Below, one piece after another: positions 26,713-35,747 of a stretch of 64,000 bases of DNA. Numbering within the stretch: position 1 is the stretch's first letter; each line of letters opens with the position of its first letter. Location: NCBI RefSeq assembly GCF_020829645.1, contig NZ_JAIVFS010000001.1, forward strand, positions 119,558 through 183,557. The letters are read 5' to 3'. A program made the position numbers and the translations under genes. Origin of the DNA: Nostoc mirabile CHAB5784 (GTDB lineage: Bacteria; Cyanobacteriota; Cyanobacteriia; Cyanobacteriales; Nostocaceae). The notes under the pieces were generated by a model. It ran no database searches. It worked only from the letters and a program-made list of their open reading frames with translations, and was not told the origin of the DNA.

Positions 26713-27290
26713 ACCTTACCTTCCTCACCTAATGCAAATATATTTCTGGCAAAAAACTTCATACTTGCTGTTGTTGCTATGGTACTTATCGCCCTGTTCT
26801 TGCCATATTACGCAAGGGGGGTAAGAAAAATAGTGTTTTCCAATACATTATAGACCTAAAAAAGCAATAAATCTTTAATATTCTTAACAGAAAATAAAAT
26901 ACCATAAATACAAGTATTTATGCAAGAATAAAAAGTAATATGTAAAGACAAGGGTAATTATTGTAATACCGCCTATGTTAGGATATGGGGCAAAAAGTTT
27001 CATATCTTTAGAAAAACCCAGGTTTCTCCTATGGGTAGATTTCAGAAAACTGACAAATATTTATACTAAGTTTATAATTTATTATCTGCAAGAAGATTTT
27101 CTACCTCTGCGTAAGAAGTAGAGCGGTGAGAAGTTTTTGATTTTTATGGGAAAACAGTAATTTCTGATACAGAAAGTTACTGTAAGACAGCTTACGAATT
27201 CTCGCCGTTTTTCGTTAATGATATCTCTCAAAATTACTTGGTAAAACACGGCTGTTTAACCCCAAAAGCTCCCCAATAAGAGAAAAATAA
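26713..27290. other. AT-rich intergenic region, no gene seen
   Basis: 578 bp upstream of the efflux adaptor gene. No credible ORF, hairpin or repeat array was found. The last 100 bases probably carry the efflux operon promoter. Confidence 0.4.
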
Positions 27291-28892
27291 ATGATTTTGG
27301 ATATGAATAAGCCGCACAAGCAGGTGAAAATAACAGATCCGGTAGCCTCCAACCAGCTCATTAATATCCAGTTAAATTCAGTTGTGAAGACTGAGGTAGC
27401 GATGCCTGGGGTGGTCACTGAGCGCAGCCGAAGTGCGGGCTGCGCCTACGCAGATTTAAAGAGTAGACTTCTTGCAAACAGTACTAGTGCAACAGGTGAA
27501 AAAGGTAAAAAAGAAAATTACTTACTTTCCTCCACCTCTGTAAGAAGTTTATTAATTTCTTGTTTGGTAGGTATAGGACTGCTGACGGCAAGTTGCGGCT
27601 CGTTGCCCAAAGAATCAGCAGATGCACAATCTCAGAGTCCTGGTAATAGGGAACGCGGTGGTGCAACACCTGTAGATGTGGCGATCGCTCGAACTGACTT
27701 GCTCGAAAAACAACCAGAATATACAGGTAATACAACACCCTTTCGGATTGTATCAGTGCGATCGCAGGTAGAAGCCCGGTTGTTGGCTTTGAACTTAGAT
27801 GTGGGCGATACGGTAAAGCTTGGGCAAAACGTTGGGCAGTTAGATGATGCCATACTTTCGACCGAATTAAAGCAAGCAGAAGCAGAATTAGCAGCCCTTA
27901 AATCAGAAGTAGCTAGGGCAACCAATCAAGTAAGCAATGCCCGTGCAGACGTTGAACGGGCGCGGCTAGAAGTGGTACAAGCTCAGTCAGACTCAGAACG
28001 GCAGCAGAGGTTATTCAAAGCTGGAGCGATCGCTGAACAAACTGCCCAGCAAGCGCGTACCCAGGCGCAAACAGCAGCACAGGCACTACGGGCAGCCCAA
28101 GAGCAGGTTCGTACAGAACAGCAAGCCGTCGCTGCTGCCCAAGGTAGAGTATTGGCCCAACAGGCATTGGTTGCCCAAACCAAAGAGCGCAGTTCTTACG
28201 CTCGGCTGACATCCCCCATCACTGGTATAGTCACAGAAAAGGTGACAGAACCCGGCAACCTTCTGCAAGCAGGTAGCGAAGTCTTAAAAATTGGCGACTT
28301 TAACCGTGTCAAAGTCGCCCTTGCAGTTTCCGAATTAGAGCTGGCACAAATTCAGGTTGGGCAGTCTGTACAAGTCCGCTTAGATGCCTTCCCCAACGAA
28401 ACATTAATTGGCAGAGTTACGCGCATTTCCCCAGCTGCCGATGCCACAGCTCGCTTGATACCTGTAGAGGTCGTGATTCCCAACACTCAAGGGAAAATTG
28501 GTAGTGGACTGCTGGCGCGAGTCAATTTTGAAAACCAGACACAACAACGCGTAGTCGTGCCGCAAACAGCTATTCAGAAACAAGCAGGCACTAAGAACTC
28601 CAAGGGTACAGGGGAAACGCAAACAAATGTACAGCAGGACTCTTCGCCACCTAACACATCTGGTATAGCAGAGGCAAAGTCGCAAGACCAAAGTGGGGAA
28701 ATATTTGTCGTCAAAGACACAGAAGGCAAAACCAAGGTAACAGCACGAGCCGTAATGTTGGGAAAAAGGGCTGATGGGAGAGTGGAAATTTTATCCGGTT
28801 TGCAAACGGGAGAGCGCTATGTTGTTCGTAGTGGTAAGCCGTTAAAAGAAGGTGACACTGTAAGTCTTTCAATTCTTTCAGAAAAGCAATAG
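27291..28892 (+). CDS. RND efflux periplasmic adaptor (membrane fusion protein)
   Basis: HlyD/AcrA-type adaptor of 533 residues that links an inner-membrane RND pump to the outer membrane. A lipoprotein signal is seen only at about residues 83-102 (SVRSLLISCLVGIGLLTASC), then biotinyl-lipoyl and alpha-hairpin regions with long Ala/Gln-rich coiled coil (about 190-300) and the lipoyl half SYARLTSPITGIVTEKVTEPG. The first 80 residues are odd: residues 37-54 are encoded by a copy of a dispersed intergenic repeat. No Met lies between residue 38 and the signal peptide, so the repeat may really be translated. The pump gene follows after 82 bp. Confidence 0.9.
   Translation: MILDMNKPHKQVKITDPVASNQLINIQLNSVVKTEVAMPGVVTERSRSAGCAYADLKSRLLANSTSATGEKGKKENYLLSSTSVRSLLISCLVGIGLLTASCGSLPKESADAQSQSPGNRERGGATPVDVAIARTDLLEKQPEYTGNTTPFRIVSVRSQVEARLLALNLDVGDTVKLGQNVGQLDDAILSTELKQAEAELAALKSEVARATNQVSNARADVERARLEVVQAQSDSERQQRLFKAGAIAEQTAQQARTQAQTAAQALRAAQEQVRTEQQAVAAAQGRVLAQQALVAQTKERSSYARLTSPITGIVTEKVTEPGNLLQAGSEVLKIGDFNRVKVALAVSELELAQIQVGQSVQVRLDAFPNETLIGRVTRISPAADATARLIPVEVVIPNTQGKIGSGLLARVNFENQTQQRVVVPQTAIQKQAGTKNSKGTGETQTNVQQDSSPPNTSGIAEAKSQDQSGEIFVVKDTEGKTKVTARAVMLGKRADGRVEILSGLQTGERYVVRSGKPLKEGDTVSLSILSEKQ
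27399..27451 (+). repeat. Dispersed GCGATG...CCTACGC repeat inside the adaptor reading frame
   Basis: 53-bp shortened copy of the repeat found at 26536-26630 and 57468-57541, in frame and free of stops. It encodes about AMPGVVTERSRSAGCAYA in the leader of the RND adaptor. Confidence 0.75.
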
Positions 28893-28974
28893 TAGGGTGA
28901 GTAATAACCACCATACCAATGAAAAAAGTACTTAGTAGTCAGCACTTAGCACTTAGCACTTATCACTTAATATC

Positions 28975-31900
28975 ATGCAACAGGCGAACAATAATAATGG
29001 CAATGGCGGATTTAGTCTTAGTGCGATCGCTATCCGCCAACACATTGGCACACTCATGCTCACCGTGGCAGTAATTGTCATTGGGGTATTTTTTCTCACA
29101 ACTATCCAAGTCGATCTGCTACCGGCTATTACCTATCCGCGAATTGGCGTCCGGCTAGAAGCCCCTGGTATTTCACCAGAAGTAGCAGTAGATGAAATCA
29201 CCAGACCTTTAGAAGAAGCTTTACGGGCAACCGAGAATGTAGTGCAAGTTTTTTCCCGCACCCGTGAAGGACAGGTAAGCCTCGATTTATACTTCCAACC
29301 AGGGGGCGATATTGACCAAGCCCTAAACGATGCTACTGCTGCTTTTAACCGAGGTCGAGGACAACTGCCAGATACGATAGAGGAGCCGCGCTTATTTAAA
29401 GTCGATCCTTCCCAATTGCCGGTTTATGAATTGGCATTGACCTCTGCCTCGTTGCCAGGTAAAGATTTACGCGTATTTGCTGATGAAGAGTTAACCCGTG
29501 AACTCAGTGTCGTGCCAGGAGTTGCTTCAGTCGATGTGTCTGGTGGTGCTGAGGAAGAAGTACGGGTGCTTGTTGACTTGAACCGATTGCAAGCTTTAGG
29601 CGTGGGGTTAAATGATGTCTTAGATGAATTAACAGCCCGTAACCAAGATACTTCTGGTGGTCGGATTCTAGGGCAAAATTCCGAGCCATTGACTCGGACT
29701 GTAGGACGCTTCCAAAATGCCAGAGAAATTGAAAACCTCTCTGTAGAAGTTTCCTCCCCTGCCTCCCCTGCTTCCTCTGCCTCCCCTGCCTCTTCTACCT
29801 CCCCTGCACCTTCTCGCCGCGTTTATTTGCGAGACTTTGCGGAGGTAATTGACGATACAGAAGACCAGCGAGTATTTGTTTACCTGAATCGTCAGCCTGC
29901 GGTGAAATTTTCAATCCAAAAGCAGCCTGAGGCCAACACAATTACCGTTGTAGATGCTGTGAAGCGGCGAATTGAACAATTACGGCAATCGGGTTTAATT
30001 CCAGCAGATATGACTTTGAGTCCGACCACAGATGAATCTGTTTTCATCCGCAATTCTTTAAATGATGTCATCTTTTCAGGGATTTCTGGGGCATTGTTAG
30101 CAGCAGCAGCAGTGTTGTTATTTTTGGGATCATTCAGACAAACATTGATTATCAGTTTGACGATTCCCCTGTGTACTCTAGCAGCGATCGCTCTGATGAA
30201 AATCTTTGGCTTGACTTTGAATGTGTTTAGTTTAGCAGGTCTGACATTAGGAGTCGGTCAAGCAATTGACACATCCGTTGTGATCCTAGAAAACATTTCC
30301 GAAAAAGCGGGGATGACTCCCAATCAAAAAGAGATGGAGGCAGAGGGGCAGAAGAAAAATTCAAAATTCTTTATTGACAGTGCCATTAATGCTTCCCAAG
30401 AAGTAGAATCTGCTTTAATTGCTGCTACAGGTGCCAACTTAGTTTCTGTAGTACCATTCCTGTTAATTGGCGGCTTTATTGCACTGCTATTTAATGAACT
30501 GATTCTGACAATTAGCTTCGCAGTCGCAGCCTCCCTTGTCGTCGCCATCACAGTAGTGCCGATGCTGTCTTCTCGACTTTTGGGAATTCGCTGGTCTAGT
30601 AGAATTAGCGAATTTTGGCTGCTTAGACAGTTTAATCACCGATTTGAAGATGCGACGCGGGGATACGGTAACTTCTTAAGCAAAGTTTTACGCTATCGGC
30701 TTTTTGTAGTAACTGCTGCTTTGGTAATTTTAGGCGGCGGCACTTTCTTTATGTTTGGTCAAATTCCCCAAGAAATTTTACCCCGCATCAGTACTGGTCA
30801 AGCTAACTTGAGAGCGCAGTTTCCTCCCGGTACACCTTTAGCAACTTCTCAGAAAGTTATGCAAATTGTCGATGACATTTTGCTCAAACAACCAGAAACT
30901 GAGTCTGCTTTCACAACTGTGGGTGGTTCTTTGTTTGGTAGCAATACTACAGAGAATCCTTTACGTGCCAGCAGCACCATCAATCTAAAACCAGGCACAG
31001 ATGTAGAAGCTTTCGTCAAAAAAGTAACTCAGGAATTTAACAAACTCAACTTAGCAGGAATTCTGCTGCGCCTTAATCCTGGTCAGGTGCGGGGTTTAAT
31101 CTTGAGTAATTCTCCAGTGCAAGGGTCAGACGTTGACGTGATTCTGCAAGGTGAGAATGAAGAAAACTTAACACAAGCAGGCGCACAAGTATTGCAAGCA
31201 TTGCAAGAAAGGGCAAAATTAGCGACATTCCGACCAGATGCCGACCCCCGGCAACCGGAAATCCAAATTCGCCCAGACTGGGAAAGGGTTTCGGCATTAG
31301 GGTTGAGCGCCCAACAAATTGGTGCAACAGTTCAAACAGCAATTGAAGGTTCAGTTCCCACGCAAATTCAACGTGGTAATCGTTTAGTTGATGTGCGGGT
31401 GCAGCTAAATAAGGAAGCAATTGCGCGTCCTTCCCAGCTAGAGCAATTACCGCTATTTACAGAAAACAATCAACTAATCCGCCTTTTTGATGTTGCAAAC
31501 ATTCAAGAAGGTCAAGCGCCTGGTGAGGTGCAACGGATTAATCAGCGTCAAGCTTTTATTGTGGCAGGTAATCTCACCGAGGGAGCTAGTCTTGGTGAAG
31601 CGATCGCAGAAGTCAATGAGGTACTCCAAGATATAGACTTACCTGATGGCGTTTCAATTGTGCCTAGTTCTGCCCAAGAAACTAATCAGCAACTTCAGGA
31701 TGCTTTAAAAACTTTGGGAGCGTTGGCAGTGTTCCTGATATTTGTAGTCATGGCGGTGCAATACAATTCGCTCATTGACCCGTTGGTAATTATCTTCACC
31801 GTACCACTAGCGTTAGCTGGAGGAATTTTTGGACTTTACATTACCCAAACTGCAATTGGCGCAACTGTAATTGTTGGTGTCGTTCTGCTGGTGGGAATTG

Positions 31901-32250
31901 TGGTAAACGCAGGGATTCTAATGGTGGAACTAGCGAACCAAATTCGGGATGAAGTTGGTTGTACTCGCCAAATTGCGATCATGAAAGCTGCTCCTCAACG
32001 CTTGCGCCCAATTATCATGACTACAGTCACCACTATATTGGGACTGTTTCCTTTGGCATTGGGCATTGGCGAAGGTTCTGAGTTTTTGCAGCCTTTAGGG
32101 ATTGTAGTTTTCTTTGGGATGGCGATCGCAACAATGCTGACACTATTTATCATCCCCTGTTTTTATATTTTGCTGCACGATTTACTAGGTGGGAATTGGG
32201 CGAAGCCAGTGTTCATCTGGTTGCGTGGATTTACGAAAAAATTTATCTGA
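28975..32250 (+). CDS. RND multidrug efflux transporter (AcrB/HAE1-like)
   Basis: 1091-residue proton-driven pump with the standard plan: TM1 at about 22-44, a first periplasmic loop, TM2-6, a second loop and TM7-12. Family motifs include VDLLPAITYPRIGVRLEAPG, NVFSLAGLTLGVGQAIDTSV and MKAAPQRLRPIIMTTVTTIL. It forms an operon with the adaptor. Two short in-frame stretches look foreign: residues about 259-280 (Ser/Pro/Ala repeat, SPASPASSASPASSTSPA) encoded by CCTCCCCTGC tandem units, and about 453-465 (KEMEAEGQKKNSK) encoded by GGAGGCAGAGGGGCAG. Both match intergenic repeat types of this genome and interrupt otherwise conserved regions. Confidence 0.95.
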   Translation: MQQANNNNGNGGFSLSAIAIRQHIGTLMLTVAVIVIGVFFLTTIQVDLLPAITYPRIGVRLEAPGISPEVAVDEITRPLEEALRATENVVQVFSRTREGQVSLDLYFQPGGDIDQALNDATAAFNRGRGQLPDTIEEPRLFKVDPSQLPVYELALTSASLPGKDLRVFADEELTRELSVVPGVASVDVSGGAEEEVRVLVDLNRLQALGVGLNDVLDELTARNQDTSGGRILGQNSEPLTRTVGRFQNAREIENLSVEVSSPASPASSASPASSTSPAPSRRVYLRDFAEVIDDTEDQRVFVYLNRQPAVKFSIQKQPEANTITVVDAVKRRIEQLRQSGLIPADMTLSPTTDESVFIRNSLNDVIFSGISGALLAAAAVLLFLGSFRQTLIISLTIPLCTLAAIALMKIFGLTLNVFSLAGLTLGVGQAIDTSVVILENISEKAGMTPNQKEMEAEGQKKNSKFFIDSAINASQEVESALIAATGANLVSVVPFLLIGGFIALLFNELILTISFAVAASLVVAITVVPMLSSRLLGIRWSSRISEFWLLRQFNHRFEDATRGYGNFLSKVLRYRLFVVTAALVILGGGTFFMFGQIPQEILPRISTGQANLRAQFPPGTPLATSQKVMQIVDDILLKQPETESAFTTVGGSLFGSNTTENPLRASSTINLKPGTDVEAFVKKVTQEFNKLNLAGILLRLNPGQVRGLILSNSPVQGSDVDVILQGENEENLTQAGAQVLQALQERAKLATFRPDADPRQPEIQIRPDWERVSALGLSAQQIGATVQTAIEGSVPTQIQRGNRLVDVRVQLNKEAIARPSQLEQLPLFTENNQLIRLFDVANIQEGQAPGEVQRINQRQAFIVAGNLTEGASLGEAIAEVNEVLQDIDLPDGVSIVPSSAQETNQQLQDALKTLGALAVFLIFVVMAVQYNSLIDPLVIIFTVPLALAGGIFGLYITQTAIGATVIVGVVLLVGIVVNAGILMVELANQIRDEVGCTRQIAIMKAAPQRLRPIIMTTVTTILGLFPLALGIGEGSEFLQPLGIVVFFGMAIATMLTLFIIPCFYILLHDLLGGNWAKPVFIWLRGFTKKFI
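29751..29813 (+). repeat. In-frame CCTCCCCTG tandem repeat within the RND pump gene
   Basis: About six units related to CCTCCCCTGCCT, the complement of the AGGGGAGGC array seen between trmD and ispF. It stays in frame and encodes the Ser-Pro-Ala stretch in the first periplasmic region. Confidence 0.85.
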
Positions 32251-32292
32251 ATTCTTGATAGGGATTAATACAAAACTACCCCTCCTTTAATA

Positions 32293-32654
32293 CAATACGG
32301 TTCGGTTAAGATCCCCCCGCCTACGGCGACCCCCTTAAAAAGGGGGTAAATAGCAGGGCTGTTTCATTCCCGAAAGAGCTTTAAAAATCAAGGGTTCTAG
32401 CAATTAAAAATTGGTTATTTTGTTACCAGCGTGCCAATAAAATGAACTATTTTACTGATATTTAAGTGCTTAAATATTCATCTTATCGTCACCCTTACTT
32501 ACAATTTTCTCGCTAACCATCTTGACAAATCCTGTCTGAAATGAAATGAAACAGCCCTGCCTTAAAAAGGGGGTAAATAGGAGGAAAAGCCCCCCTTTTT
32601 TAAGGGGGGTTGGGGGGATCTCCGAGAGCCAAATATACTAACCGAACCGTATTG
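32293..32654. mobile_element. MITE-like element with 16-bp inverted ends and 10-bp target duplication (interrupted)
   Basis: Terminal inverted repeats CAATACGGTTCGGTTA at 32293-32308 and its complement at 32639-32654 are perfect. They are flanked by the direct repeat TCCTTTAATA at 32283-32292 and 32655-32664. Inside are G/C tracts (GATCCCCCCGCC, GGGGGGTTGGGGGGATC). Without the nested element and its duplicated flank the original is about 135 bp. No coding capacity. A right end of the same family (CGAACCGTATTG) lies at 35841-35852. Confidence 0.88.
32354..32559. mobile_element. Nested 206-bp element with 15-bp inverted ends and 21-bp flanking direct repeat
   Basis: Perfect terminal inverted repeats CAGGGCTGTTTCATT at 32354-32368 and its complement at 32545-32559. 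The flanks 32333-32353 and 32560-32580 are identical for 21 bases, as expected of a target duplication. It interrupts the outer element. It is AT-rich inside, with no ORF. Long, variable target duplications are known for the IS1634 family; the link is only a suggestion. Confidence 0.85.
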
Positions 32655-32909
32655 TCCTTTAATACTCAACCTTCCTTATCAAGTTTGTTTCTCCCCAACT
32701 CCTCCATTCATTGCCCATAACCCAACCTGCCCTACCCCCATGATGTTTATCCACAGGATTTCAAGGGCATTAAATAGCCCTTCGTCAGGGCAAAACTGGC
32801 AAAGGGCTGGCTGGAATCTGGTGATGGGTGGGGAGAGGGAGTTATTAAACAATAACAAGCCGTTTACTTGCTTTAAAGTAAAGCTTGTAGCATCGTTAAC
32901 TAGCTGACC

Positions 32910-33060
32910 AAATAATTATTAATTCATAATTCATAATTCATAAATTTTATGGGTAGAGACTTGCACGCTCATTTTTTGATTTCAGTGGTCTACAATCAGT
33001 GGTGGGTTCAGAGCCAACAATGATTGCAATTATGAATTAGTAATTATTAATTAAATTAGA
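32910..33060 (-). mobile_element. Second copy (inverted) of the AT-rich element found in vapC
   Basis: Reverse complement of 23884-24038 with the same ends and the shared core CTGAACCCACCACTGATTG, GTGCAAGTCTCTACCCAT. Differences cluster in the centre, where this copy has lost the 8-bp stem. The left flank is TGACC, matching the GGTCA flank in vapC, so the true boundary may include some of those bases; the right flank does not repeat it. Confidence 0.85.
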
Positions 33061-33067
33061 TATTAGA

Positions 33068-33199
33068 TTGCCCTTGCGCCATAACCGCAGCAGAACCATT
33101 AGTGAGGTGACTTTAACAACAAACGTCAACTTTACTTTAGGAATAAATGCCCCAGCAGGCACTTATCAAGACAACAAAGTATACCTAACCATTTCATGA
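33068..33199 (+). pseudogene. C-terminal remnant of an unidentified surface-type protein
   Basis: An open frame without start begins next to the inverted element and reads LPLRHNRSRTISEVTLTTNV then NFTLGINAPAGTYQDNKVYL, TIS, stop at 33199. The alternating hydrophobic pattern and the Thr/Asn content suggest the last strands of a secreted beta-rich protein. No family is recognised. The 5' part is gone. Confidence 0.45.
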
Positions 33200-33534
33200 T
33201 TGGCATCCTAACGACAAATTAAATTTTGTCAGCATACTTGCACACTGAGAATCTAAATCAAATTTTTTTAATTCACATATTGCTCAATCTGTCAACGCAT
33301 AACTTCTAATTTAGATTTTTTATAAAGATTGCGTGAACTTACTAGTTATCGTGATAAAGCATTACAATAATTGCTTTATAAATCAACCTATGAGTAAATA
33401 TAAAATCACTGAGCAGGCACACATTAACCGCTATTTATCTAGCAGGTAGATAGCGTTTAAAAAGTAAGTTTTTGCTGTTTGATTTAACCCACGCGGTATA
33501 GTATTCTCTCAACCAATATAAAGAGGACAGAAAT

Positions 33535-34197
33535 ATGACTACAATAGCAACCAAAATAGCCTTATCTGTTCTAGGAGCAGCAGGAATTAGTTTTTTGTCT
33601 TTGACACCAGCGAGAGCCTTCATCTTGGTAGAACCCATCGTGACAACTCAAAATGAAGACGTACTCGAAACGAAAAATCCAAGAACCCTTGGGCCAGAGT
33701 TTCAACCAGGACAAGTAATAGAATATGGTGTCTCAGATGTAGCTAATAACTTTCTAAATGACACTGGGTACGATATAGAAAGCTTGGTCTTTGATTTAAA
33801 AACGCTTTCCTATAGTAATCCAGATTCTACTCCCGTATTTAATAATGAGCCAGTGCAGTGGGGAGATGTTAATGGAGATGGCAAGATTGGTTACTCTAAT
33901 AATCCTGATCTAAAGGATATTTTTAGAGACATTACCATAAAAGATAACATCATCACTTTTAGTGGTGGCGTAATCCCAAACGGAACGCTGTTTTACAATC
34001 CATTCGCCACCAACCCCAATGTATCGCCAGGTGCTGGAATCATTCCACCAGTGCCAGCAGAGCAAGAGGATAAAGATGGGCCGATCAGAGTGGCTAGTTA
34101 TTACACTGCTGTTCCTGAATCAACTAATGTTTTGGGTGTATTAGTATTTGGCGCTTTAGGTGTAGCTTTAAAAGTAAAGCGATCGCTACACTGTTAA
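33535..34197 (+). CDS. Exported PEP-CTERM-like protein
   Basis: 220-residue secreted protein. A signal peptide is clear (hydrophobic residues 7-24, cleavage likely after ARA in LTPARAFILV). The C-terminus VPESTNVLGVLVFGALGVAL then KVKRS has the PEP-CTERM layout: a short VPE motif, a membrane-spanning stretch and a basic end. A calcium-binding-like loop DVNGDGKIGY lies near residue 117. PEP-CTERM proteins are processed by exosortase at the cell surface; the function of this one is unknown. The start has AGAGGA upstream. Its stop overlaps that of the convergent glycosyltransferase gene by 4 bases. Confidence 0.8.
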   Translation: MTTIATKIALSVLGAAGISFLSLTPARAFILVEPIVTTQNEDVLETKNPRTLGPEFQPGQVIEYGVSDVANNFLNDTGYDIESLVFDLKTLSYSNPDSTPVFNNEPVQWGDVNGDGKIGYSNNPDLKDIFRDITIKDNIITFSGGVIPNGTLFYNPFATNPNVSPGAGIIPPVPAEQEDKDGPIRVASYYTAVPESTNVLGVLVFGALGVALKVKRSLHC

Positions 34198-35261
34198 CGT
34201 TCTGACTCTGTAATTAATTCACGATACACTGCCAGTGTTTCTTGATGGACGCGGGCAACACTCAGCCAGTTTAGGTTTTGATTTGCCCGTTGTTTCCACT
34301 CATGTAGCATATCGGCATTACTCAGTAATTGCACTAAAACTCCAGCCAAAGCATTACTATCTTTTGCTGGCACTAAAAGTCCTGCTTCCCCATTGTCCAA
34401 AGCTTCAGGAATCCCGTCTACTTGAGTGCCAACGATCGCAGTTCCAGCTTCCCTAGCTTCCGAAAGCACCAAGGGGCAAGGATCGCGGTGGGAAGCTAGC
34501 ACAAATATGTCACAAGATATCAGATAGCGTTGAGGTTCCGCCTGGAAGCCTTCAAAATGAATGCGTTCTTTTACAGAAGTTGCTTGTGCCTGTGTCTCAA
34601 ATAGCTGTTTATCAGGGCCATTTCCTACCAAATAAAGATGCGCTTGGGGAAAATCTGAGGCAATTTGTTCAAAGGCAGCGATTAACTCAGCAATTCCCTT
34701 GCGTTGATACATCCCGGCTACAGTTGCGATCGCTGGACGTTGTAATGGTAAAGGTTGATAATCTTGTATTTGTCGCGTGCGGGGGCTGCCCAAAGTTCCG
34801 TTACATACTACCCGTAACTTGTTTTCGGAAATACCGCGCCGTGCCATAGAATCTCGTACAGCTTTGCTGACGGCAATTACCCTGTCAGCTAAACCCATCA
34901 GCAGACTAGAACGCTGAAATTCATTGTGGACTGTGGAAACTAAAGCATATTTATACCCTTTAAAAATGCGGGCTAGGATGACTCCCGTCATCATGTGTGC
35001 GTGAACAATATCCGGCTGAAATTCTGCTGCGATCGCCAGGTAACGCACAGATGCTTTAATAATACTTATCGGTTTCCTAGTTTGGTCTAGTTGGTAATGT
35101 TTTACACCAGATATATTTAGTAATTTCTCATATTCACCACCAGCCGAAATAACCGCTACCTCATGACCAGATTTAGCTTGTAAACAAGCCAGATCCACAG
35201 CCACATTCACAATACCGTTACCTATTTCTTGAACGTGGTTCAAAATATGGATGATTCGCAT
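34194..35261 (-). CDS. Glycosyltransferase family 4 protein
   Basis: 355-residue GT-B-type glycosyltransferase. The N-terminal domain opens MRIIHILNHVQEIGNGIVNV; the donor-binding C-terminal domain has VAGMYQRKGIAELIAAF, YLVGNGPDKQLFE and the signature CPLVLSEAREAGTAIVGTQV (the E-x7-E type). Members transfer sugars from nucleotide-sugar donors in envelope or exopolysaccharide synthesis. A family 2 glycosyltransferase gene lies 700 bp upstream on the same strand, but repeats and gene debris separate them, so common transcription is unlikely. Confidence 0.92.
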   Translation of the reverse strand: MRIIHILNHVQEIGNGIVNVAVDLACLQAKSGHEVAVISAGGEYEKLLNISGVKHYQLDQTRKPISIIKASVRYLAIAAEFQPDIVHAHMMTGVILARIFKGYKYALVSTVHNEFQRSSLLMGLADRVIAVSKAVRDSMARRGISENKLRVVCNGTLGSPRTRQIQDYQPLPLQRPAIATVAGMYQRKGIAELIAAFEQIASDFPQAHLYLVGNGPDKQLFETQAQATSVKERIHFEGFQAEPQRYLISCDIFVLASHRDPCPLVLSEAREAGTAIVGTQVDGIPEALDNGEAGLLVPAKDSNALAGVLVQLLSNADMLHEWKQRANQNLNWLSVARVHQETLAVYRELITESER

Positions 35262-35365
35262 AATCTTTGAGATATGTATAAAAAATAAAGATAAGTAACT
35301 GAGTGGAAATCAACATAATTCTTGAGGTGTTCAATAAACCTTTTGCGAAAATCCTTGATCCGCCA

Positions 35366-35476
35366 GGGACTCAAGTCCCTCTCTTATAGCAAAAGTCCGT
35401 TTAAACGGACTAAAATTATTGTTATTAGTCGGTTTAAACCGACTTGAGCTATTAGCCCGAAAATTTATTTTCGGGC
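35366..35476. repeat. Cluster of four palindromes
   Basis: In order: GGGACT-CA-AGTCCC (35366-35379), AGTCCGTTTAAACGGACT (35394-35411, perfect 18 bp), AGTCGGTTTAAACCGACT (35427-35444, perfect 18 bp) and GCCCGAAAA...TTTTCGGGC (35455-35476). The middle two differ at one symmetric pair of positions. Spacing is regular at about 15-16 bases for the middle gaps. Confidence 0.85.
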
Positions 35477-35747
35477 GTATGTTCGACTTTTGCAAGAGGT
35501 CTAATGACAACTCAAAACTAGTCAGTAGTGCGTGAAATTTACCACTTGCTACTGACCAAGAGCGCTTATAACCAGTTACTTAGCTTAAAGACTTATTCAT
35601 TAACATCTCGATAAATCGGGGTAAAAATCCAAAATTCTCAAGACTAAATCTGCTATTTAAGTCGCTACAGCCTTCTTTGCTCTCCTGAAATACTCTTCTG
35701 GCTCTACAAAAGTAGCAATTTGCCTGATCTTAGCTTGTTTACCCTGC

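Larger units (their letters stand above)
32251..33534. other. 1.3-kb gene-poor region holding nested small elements and a gene remnant
   Basis: Contents in order: an outer inverted-repeat element with an inner one nested in it (32293-32654), a G/C-tract-rich stretch, the inverted copy of the vapC element (32910-33060) and a coding remnant (33068-33199). The rest, to 33534, is AT-rich and should include the promoter of the PEP-CTERM-like gene. Confidence 0.7.

Noticed and set aside
26579..26824. 81-codon plus-strand frame opposite the lyase pseudogene
   Set aside because: It is antisense to the lyase remnant and the dispersed repeat, with no recognisable features.
35366..35476. Palindrome cluster considered as a small CRISPR array
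   Set aside because: The four palindromes are of different sequence and the gaps are about 15 bases; there is no constant repeat with unique 30-40 base spacers.
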